Of a DNA stretch of 27,500 nucleotides, positions 1 to 9,200 are shown in pieces (position 1 is the stretch's first letter; the number at the start of each line of letters is the position of its first letter). Source of the DNA: Symbiodinium natans (lineage: Eukaryota; Sar; Dinophyceae; Suessiales; Symbiodiniaceae); contig CAJNDS010002135.1 in the NCBI GenBank assembly GCA_905221605.1, positions 512,501 to 540,000 on the forward strand, read 5' to 3'. The position numbers and the translations under genes are program-made. The notes under the pieces were generated by a model. That model did no database searches. It saw only the letters and a list, made by a program, of their open reading frames with translations, and had not been told where the DNA came from.

Positions 1-190
1 CCAAACGCCTAAAGTCCCCAGCCCCAAACCCAAAAACCTTAAAGCCCCAAACCCAAAAACCTTAAAAACCCTAAACCCAAAACCCTAAACCCTGACCCTA
101 AGCCCTAAACCCCAAGCCCTAAACCCTAAACCCTAAAACCCAAAACCCCCAAACCCTAAACCCCAAACCCTAACCCCAAACCCCAAAACC
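1..190 (+). repeat. Degenerate CCCTAAA tract (intron, gene 1)
   Basis: Mixed CCCTAAA, CCCCAAA and CCCAAAA units; interpreted as the 3' part of an intron before exon 226. Confidence 0.85.
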
Positions 191-225
191 CTCGTAAAAG
201 CTCGTCAAGCCCTGAATCCCACGAG

Positions 226-281
226 GCAAGGCTTCTGGCTGCACCGAGGGCATCCCGGCCCATGGAGTCACGGGCTACAAG
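226..281 (+). CDS. Protease exon, KASGCTEGIPAHGVTGYK
   Basis: Starts after ACGAG with two bases of a split codon and codes KASGCTEGIPAHGVTGYK, matching the C..(V)TGYKDV stretch of C1A proteases. The best junction leaves a GA donor (AAG|GACAGG) whose next bases equal those after the next acceptor (GAG|GACGTG). Confidence 0.8.
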
Positions 282-3200
282 GACAGGGCTTGGGGTTTAG
301 GGTTTAGGGTGTAGGGCTCAGGTTTAGGGTTTCGGGTTTAGGGTTTAGGGTTTAGGTTTAGGGTTTAGGGTCTAGGGGGGTGTGGGGGGTGTTGGGGAGT
401 TTAGAGGTTTAGGGTTTATGGCCTTTTATTGATTTTTAGAGGCTTGGGGTTTTAAGGTTTAGAGGCTGCGAGGACGCTGCCGTGTAGGGCTCAGGCTAGC
501 TTTTTTTTATTTTTTAGGGTGCGGAGTTTGTGGCATTAGGGTTTCCGCGGGCTGAGGGGCTTCAGGGTTTAGTGTGTGGGGTGTAGGGTTTGAGGGCTTC
601 GCGTCTTCGGGTTGTGAAGTGTAGGGATGGAGGGGCTTCAGGGTTTAGGGTTGAGGGGCCTGAGGGTCAGTTTGAGGTGTTCGGCTTGGGGGTTTGGGGT
701 TAAGGGTTTGAGGCTCCATCTACGTAACATACGACCTCCCCACGAAAAGTGTTTATGAGTAGAGAAGGAGGTGAGTTGATCTGCCTTGCATGGTCTGTTC
801 CCTCAAGTCTAACTCCCCGTTTAGGGCGGTTTCTGCGAAGAGCGCATCGTCGTAGCAGTGGAGACGCATGTGCGGGTTGTTCGAGGTCGGCTGGCACATC
901 TGCGAATCGGCCTGCAAGGGGACAGTTTAAGCGCTGATGAGCAAGAAGCCCCTAAACCCTCAACCCTAAACCCTAAATCCTAAACCCTAAGCCCCAAGCC
1001 TCCTACGAAAGTATTGGCCCAACAAGGCTTAAGCCGTAAGCCTTATCCGGAGGATCCCATCATAAGGGGCCTGTAAACCACAAAGCCCGAATGGTGCATT
1101 CTTGTGGGGTTTAGGGTTTAGGGTTTAGGGTTTAGGGTTTAGGGTTTAGGGTTTAGGGTTTAGGGTTTAGGGTTTAGGGTTTAGGGGTTTTATTTAGGGG
1201 GATATAGGCTTGTGAGGCCAAGAAGGCTTTCAGACTCGAGGGCTTGAGGTTTTGGAGTTCAGGGGTTCTCGGGGGCTCCCATGCTGTAAACCTTTTTAGG
1301 GTTTAGGGTTTAGGGTTTAGGGTTTAGGGTTTAGGGTTTAGGGTTTAGGAACCCACGAGGACGTGAAGACAGACGACGAGGAGGCCTTGGGGAGTACAGC
1401 ACGTCAAGTCCAGGGTCTAGTGGCGGGCTGTAGTTCTGCTTACACCGAGCGGACCCAACACCTAAAACCCAAAAGTCTTAAGCCCGGAACCCTAAACCCT
1501 AAACCCTAAACTCTAAACCCTAAGCCCTAGCCCTGAACCCTAGCCCTAAACCCTAAACCCCAACCCCTGAACCCTAAACCGTTGGGGCTGTTGTGGATGT
1601 CGGGAGGCGCAGATCCTACAAGTAGAAAAGGCTGCATCAACACGCCTGAGCCCCTAAACCTCAGGCCAGCCTGAAAACCCTGAAGCCCTGAAACCTTACA
1701 CCCTAAAGCCCTACAAATCGCGAATTTCCCTAAGTTTAAGGCCTTAAAGACCCTGCAAGCCCGTGAAACCCTTAAATCCTGAAACCCTTAAATAAACCCT
1801 AAGCCCTAAAACCCTACAAGCCCTTCCAACCCTACAAGACCCCGAAAGCCTACAAACCCTAAACCCTCTTGAGGCACTGATGGATGCCGTGGCCCAGCAG
1901 CCTGTCTCTGTGGCCATCGAGGCAGCGGAGGGTTTAGGGTTTCGGGTTTAAGGTTTGGGGTTTAGGCGAAGCGTGTGCCATCCTTCTGAAAGCAGTTGGT
2001 GTGGCCCAGTTTTGGGATCGTACTCCCCCCCCCCCCCCCCAAAACGCTTCTCCACGCACTCGCCCATGCTTTACACATATGGGGGTTTCCGAAATTAGGG
2101 CTCCCTTATTGGGGTCCTGATTATCAGGCAATCCTACTATTTGGGATCTATTCTAAGGGTCCAACCCTAAACCCTAAACCCTAAACCCTAAACCCTAAAC
2201 CCTAAACCCTAAACCCTAAACCCTAAACCCTAAACCCTAAACCCTATTTTCGTAAACCCCCACATCTTCTCTTAAACCCGCACCTTCCCTCACAGGCTGA
2301 TCAGATGGCCTTCCAGCTCTACAAGAGCGGGGTGCTTACCAAGCTCCTCGGCAGGATGGGCTGTTGTATCCCTAAAATCCTCAAAGGAAGGCCCGTTAAA
2401 AGGGTTTAGAGTTCAGGGTGTAGGGTTTAGGGTTTAGGGTTTAGGGTTTAGGGTTTAGAGTTTACCCAAGCCGGCTTGCACCGGCTTGAGTTGTGGTGTT
2501 TCAGGTTTAAAGGGTTCTATGGGGCTTGACTGACATCGGCGGAGCTGCGCTCGAAATGGTGGTCCCTTGGTGGGTACCCTAAATAAAGAAGGCTCCATAT
2601 TATGGCACGGAGAGCCAAGCATGGTAGAGGGGTTTAGGGTTTAGGGTTTAGGGTTTAGGGTTTAGGGTTTAGTGTAAAAAAGAGCCCAGGACATGCGGAA
2701 CGAAGTTGGACCATGGCGTGCTGGTGGTGGGCTACGGCACTGAGGTGGGGTGGCCCTAGGCCCTGAACCCGAAGCCCCAAACCTGCCGCCACTGTTCGGG
2801 TAGGATGCATTCAGTGCCAGTGTTTTCCCTCAAGCCCTAAACCCTGAACCCCGAAACCATCTGGTGCCATGAGTAAAACGCGATGTGGGGACTGCTTTGC
2901 TTGGGCATGGCCTGTTGGCCCCAAGACCCTGAACCTTAGACCCTAAAGACCTGCAGCCCCTAAACACTCAATCCGATAGAATCCCTAAACTCGAAAGCCT
3001 CAGCCTTAGACCCTGGAACCCCTAAAGCGCCGAAGCGCTTGCAGCGGCTGAAGGACCCGTAACCTCGAGTGTAGCAAGGGTACTAGCAGTTCGGGGTTTA
3101 GGGTGCGAGCTACCACCCCTTATCAGCAAGAACCACGTCTCCTCTGAAGCGTTGTTGCCTCAAACTGCTGCAAATTGACAGAGAAGGGTGGACTATCTCA

Positions 3201-6200
3201 AAGCTTCCAAAGAAAGAGGATAACCTAGAAATACTTGTCCAGGCGACTAGGTTCCAATTATGCACGAGCCTTCATGTTTCGTCAGTTGTCGTACAAACCG
3301 CGAAGACCGCCTTCCAGATACAGCTGAGTGTGGTGCAGTGACTAAGACGCCAAGAACCCCAGACCCAAACCCGAACCCTAACTCCAAACCCAAATAAAAA
3401 ACCTAAACCCCAAACCCTATAAAACCCCCTCAACCCCCAACCCTAAACCCCAAGCCCGAAGCCCTAGATCCTAAACCCTAATTAAACCCTAAACCCTAAC
3501 CCCCTAAACCCGAAACCCTAAACCCCTAAACCCCTAAACCCCAAACCCTATAAAACCCCCTCAACCCCCAACCCTAAACCCCAAGCCCTCAGCCCTAAGC
3601 CCTAAACCCTAAACCCTAATTAAACCCTAAACCCTAACCCCCTAAACCCTAAACCCTAAACCCTCAATACCACGCCATGAGTCACTTCCCGAGGATGGCA
3701 CGGACTATTGGCTGGCGCCGCGGCTGCGGCTTTTGGGGGTTTAGGGTTTAGGGTTTGGGGTTTAGGGTTTAGGGTTTAGGGTTTAGGGTTGTTCAGGGCC
3801 CTCAGGTTTTGCACAGGTTTGGGCTTTGAAAGTTTGAGGGGCTTGGGGTTTCGGCCTAAACCCTAAGCAACAAACGCTACTGGGGTGTAGGCTGGGGTGG
3901 ACCCTGTTTGGGGGCCGGCACTTGTATATAGTCACGTTTAGGGTTTAGGGTTAAGGGTTAAGGGTTTAGGGTTTAGGGTTTAGGGTTTAGGGTTCAGGGT
4001 TTGGGGTTTAGGAGAGGATCATGCCCGGGAGCTGTCTCAGAGGGTTTCAAGGGTCAAGTTGTATCCTTAGCCCTCAGACCCGCAAGTTCGAACCCATAGA
4101 CACTCATTACCCTAAACCCTAAACCCTAAACCCTAAACCCTAAACCCTAAACCCTAAGCCCGAAACCCCCAGGGCCCCATGTCCTGAAGCTATGAACCAT
4201 AGGCTAAACCATAACCCTAATTTCCTAGACCCTCAGAACCTTGAAGCTGTGAAGCTAAACCCCTGAAGCCTGAAACTCCTGACCTTGCCCAAACCCCAAA
4301 CCCCAAACCCTAAACCCCAAACCCTAAACCCCAAACCCTTAACCCTAAACCCTAAACCCCAAACCCTTAACCCTAAACCCTAAACCCCAAACCCTAAACC
4401 CCTAAAACCCCCGACCTCAACCTCAGGTGAAGAACTCCTGGGGTCCCAGCTGGGGGCTCGAGGGCTACGTCAAGCTGGAGCGTGGCAAGCCGGGTGCTGG
4501 CGAGCCATGGACTGAGACGCAGGGGCTGAACGGGCCCATGAAGGGCTGTTAGGTTTGTAGGGGTTTAGGGGTTTAGGGTTTAGGGTTTAGGGGTTTAGGG
4601 TTTAGGGTTTAGGGGGTTAGGGGTTTAGGGTTTAGGGGTTAGGGTTTAGGGTTTAGGGTACTTGGAAGCCCTTCTGACTGAGGAAGTAGGGTTAGTAAGG
4701 TGGGGTTATGGGGATCATAAACGGTTTCTAGGGGATACTAAGTAGGCTTACTAAGTCAAAGGAGCTTTCGAAGTATGGGGTTCATGAAGGGTTGTGAATT
4801 GGGTGAGGTCTCTCTTGCATGTCCTCCGATTTTCGGTTCTACGGAGTATGGTCACTGAACGCGTTAAGTCGCCCGGAGCTGAGGTGTAGGGCTTCTTTAG
4901 GCTTTACTTAGGGCTCAGGTTTAGAGATCTTTTGGGGCTCAGGGCTCAAAGTGGGTTCCGTTTTTCCGACAGCCAGGGGCCGAAGGAAATGCAGCAGGCC
5001 GCGGAGAAGGAGGCCGCAGCCGTCCAGGCTGCCATGGCGGCGGCGAGAGCCAACGCGGCACCCACAGCATCCTGCAAAACGCCGGTAAAGGACAAGTCGG
5101 GAAATGAGCTTTGGCCATACATGTTCGGCCCGGCCAGCAGCACGGCCCCGCCCCTCACTGACGCGGGTTTAGGATCAAGGGTTTAGGAGTTTAGGGGTGA
5201 AGGAAGGGGGCCTAAAGCCTAAAGCCTAAAGCCTAAAGCCTAAAGCCTAAAGCCTAAAGCCTAAAGCCTAAAGCCTAAAGCCTAAAGCCTAAAGCCTAAA
5301 GCCTAAAGCCTAAAGCCTAAAGCCTAAAGCCTAAAGCCTCCTAAAGCCTAAAGCCTCCTAAAGCCTAAAGCCTCCTAAAGCCTAAAGCCTCCTAAAGCCT
5401 AAAGCCTCCTAAAGCCTAAAGCCTCCTAAAGCCTAAAGCCTCCTAAAGCCTAAAGCCTCCTAAAGCCTAAAGCCTCCTAAAGCCTAAAGCCTAAAGCCTA
5501 AGCCCTAAGGCCTAAGGCCTCCTAAAGCCTAAAGCCTCCTAAAGCCTAAAGCCTCCTAAAGCCTAAAGCCTCCTAAAGCCTAAAGCCTCCTAAAGCCTAA
5601 AGCCTCCTAAAGCCTAAAGCCTAAAGCCTAAAGCCTAAAGCCTAAAGCCTAAAGCCTAAAGCCTAAAGCCTAAAGCCTAAAGCCTAAAGCCTAAAGCCTA
5701 AAGCCTAAAGCCTAAAGCCTAAAGCCTAAAGCCTAAAGCCTAAAGCCTAAAGCTTAAAGCCTAAAGCCTAAAGCCTAAAGCCTAAAGCCTAAAGCCTAAA
5801 GCCTAAAGCCTAAAGCCTAAAGCCTAAAGCCTAAAGCCTCCTAAAGCCTAAAGCCTCCTAAAGCCTAAAGCCTCCTAAAGCCTAAAGCCTCCTAAAGCCT
5901 AAAGCCTCCTAAAGCCTAAAGCCTCCTAAAGCCTAAAGCCTCCTAAAGCCTAAAGCCTCCTAAAGCCTAAAGCCTCCTAAAGCCTAAAGCCTCCTAAAGC
6001 CTAAAGCCTCCTAAAGCCTAAAGCCTCCTAAAGCCTAAAGCCTCCTAAAGCCTAAAGCCTAAAGCCTAAAGCCTAAAGCCTAAAGCCTAAAGCCTAAAGC
6101 CTAAAGCCTAAAGCCTAAAGCCTAAAGCCTAAAGCCTAAACCCTAAACCCTAAACCCTAAACCCTGAACCCGGTGCGAGAATTGCGGGGGTTCTTCTGAC

Positions 6201-9200
6201 TTTTTTGGTTTTGTGGTGGGGCGGTTCGCAGATTCGAAGGGCCCCTGGGATGTCGGGTGTATGGGGACATGAGGGTTTAGGGATTGAGGGTTTAGGGTTT
6301 TAGGGTTTTAGGGTTTTAGGGTTTTAGGGACGTAGGGTCTGAGGGATTTAGGGTTTAGGGATTTAGGGATTCAGGGATTTAGCAATGTAGGGTTTAGGGT
6401 CATATGGATGTAGGGATTTTGGGGTTTAGGGTAGGGATTTAGGGATTTAGGGTTTAGGGATTCAGGGATTTAGCGATTTCGAGATTTAGGGATGTAAGGA
6501 TTTAGGGATTTAGGGATGCATGGACTTAGGTAGGCAGTTAGGGAGTTAGCAGGGATTCAGGGAGTTAGCGTTAGGGATTTAGGGAGTGAGGGGAGTTCGG
6601 GACTTAGGCATTGGATTCTGGGGATTTAGGGAGTTCGGACTTAGGGATGCAGGGATTTCGGGTTTAGGGATTTAGGGTTAAGGGATTATCGGATCTCTAG
6701 GGTTTAGGGTTCGATGTATTCCAAGGTGCGGCATCAAGAACCAGGCCTCCTACCCGGTGGTTTCTGGCAAGCCAGGTGCGCAGTGGGAGCTACTTCAAGA
6801 TATCCGAAGCTTCCCTAAACCCTAAACCCCAAATTCTACACCCTAGACCCTAAACCCTAAACCCTAAACCCTAAACCCTGAGCTCCGAAGCCTAGAGCCG
6901 AAAGCCCTCGCAAAGTTCTGGTGCCACGTCTAGATTGAAACCCCGGTGCAGGTCCGTCACCTTCTCCGCCTGCCCCACCTTCCCCGCCTTCGCCTCCCAC
7001 TCCCAGCCGCCTGGCAACATGGGGCTGAGGGAAAAAGGGGATGCTGAGGGCGGTTTAGAAGGTTTGGGGTTTAGGGTTTAGGGTTTAGGGTTTCTTGTTT
7101 GGGTGGGTTTGTGGGGTACTATGAGCTCGATGCATGTGTAAAGGCCCGAAGCGCCCAGGAGACGCCCAAAGGCCTTCTCCGAAGGGCTTTAAGGTTTGGA
7201 GGTTAACCTCAACCCTAAACCCGAATGCCTTTAAGCCCCAAGAAGATCCTTGCTCTTCTCCAGTCCTCCTCTTAGGGTTGAGGGCTTAGGGTTTAGGGCT
7301 TTGCCCTAAATCCTTAAGCCCTCAAACGCTAAAACGAACCCCTGAAGCCCTGAAGCCCTGAAACCTTTAAACTCTTAAACCCTGAAACCCTTGAACCCTA
7401 AACCCTAAACCCCAAAAACCCTAAAAGGCACGACCCATTACGAGAAGCCTCCGTGCCAGAGTGACGAGGTGCAGGCCGAGGCGTGCGGCGACGGGCTTTT
7501 CAACTCCTTCAGGGTTTAAGAAGGTTTAGGGTTTAGGGTTTAAGGCTAGGGTTTAAGGTTTAGGGTTTAGGGTTTAGGGTTTAGGGTCTAGGGTTTAAGG
7601 TTTAGGGTTTAGGGTTTAGGGTTTAGGGTGTGTAGGGTTTAGGGTGTGTAGGGTTTAGGGTTTTTGGGTGTTAGGGTTGGAGGGCGTAGTTGATCCTTAG
7701 ACCGACGCCTTCAAGGGTCTGGCACCCTGAACCCGGAACCCTAAACCCTAAATCCTGAACCCTGAACCCTGAACCCTAAACCCTAAACCCCTAAACCCTA
7801 AACCCGAAACCCTAAACATCCCCTAAGCCCTAAACCCTAAACCCTAAACCCTAAACCCTAAACCCTAAACCCTATACCCTAACCCTAAACCCTAAACCCT
7901 AAACCCTAAAACCCTAAACCCTAGACCCCAAAGGTGGCAAGGCTTAGGGCTTGAGGGCTTGAGATGCTGTGGTTTTATGGGTTTCGGGTTTCGGGTTTCG
8001 GGTTTCCGGGTTTAGGGTTTAGGGTTTCGGGTTTAGGGTTTCAGGGTTTAGGGTTTCGGGTTTAGGGTTTCAGGGTTTAGGGTTTAGGGTTTAGGGTTTC
8101 AGGGTTTAGGGTTCAGGGTTCAAGGTTTCGGGTTTCGGTTTCCAGGGCTTCAGGGTTTAGGGGCTTAGGAGTTTAGGGCTTTAGGGGTTTTGGGGTTTAG
8201 GGGTTTTGGGGTTGAGGGTTTAGGGGTTTAGGGGTTTAGGGGTTTTGGGGTTTAGGGGTACTAGGGGCTTAGGAGTTTAGGGCTTTAGGGGTTTAGGGGC
8301 TTAGGAGTTTAGGGTTTATCAGGGGCTTCAGGGTTTCAGGGGCTTCCGTGTTTCAGGTGCGTCGCAGGGATATGGCGTCGGGCGCTGAACATACACCCTC
8401 AACCCCTGAACTCCTAAACCCCTAAACCCCTAAGCCCCTGAACCCCTGAACCCCTAAACCCCCAAACCCCCATAAACCCCTAAACCCCTAAACCCCTAAA
8501 CCCCTGAACCCCAAAACCCCAAAACCCCAAAACCCCTAAACCCCTAAACCCCAAAACCCCTAAACCCCAACAGCCCCTACGCCCCTAAACCCCAAAATCC
8601 CTAAACCCCTAAACTCCTAAACTCCTAAACCCCTAAACCCCTAAACCCCTGAACCCCTAAACCCCTAAACCCCCAAGCCCCCCTAAACCCCAAAACTCCT
8701 AAACCCCTAGTACCCCTAAACCCCAAAACCCCTAAACCCCAAAACCCCTAAACTCCTACACCCTAAGCCCTATGCGCTAGGTACAGGGTGCCGGCGGCAG
8801 CGTCTGCGCCCCGCACTGCGACTCAGAGGCTCGGTGGGGTTTAGGGTTTAGGGTTTAAGGTTTAGGGTTTAGGGTTTAGGGTCAAAGGTTTCAGGTTTAA
8901 GGTCCAGGGCTGTGCGGTTAGCACTTGATGGTTTAGGTTTTTGGTGTGTAGGTTTTGGGGTCTAGGGTTTTAGGGCTCAGGGTGTTTGGGAACTTCTACT
9001 CAGTTCTTTAGGGTTTGTTTTTTTAGAGTTTAGGGTTTCGGGTGCTAAACCCTAAACCCCAAAACCCGAAGAACCGGAGTCGCGGTCTATGAGTAGCATG
9101 ATCAGCAACCTATACAACACGGGTTTGGGGTTGGGGGTTTAGGGTGCAGGGAATTAGGGGTTTAGAGGTTCAGGGGTTCAGAAGGTTCAGTGGTTTAGGG

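Noticed and set aside
700-937. Opposing 60-65 aa frames at 700-937
   Set aside because: Neither has high GC3, neither joins the protease exons in phase, and the position is inside an intron.
4427-4552. End of the protease gene at TAG 4550
   Set aside because: Would remove the conserved CGI..ASYPV end, which is found in phase at 6726; the TAG is inside the proposed intron.
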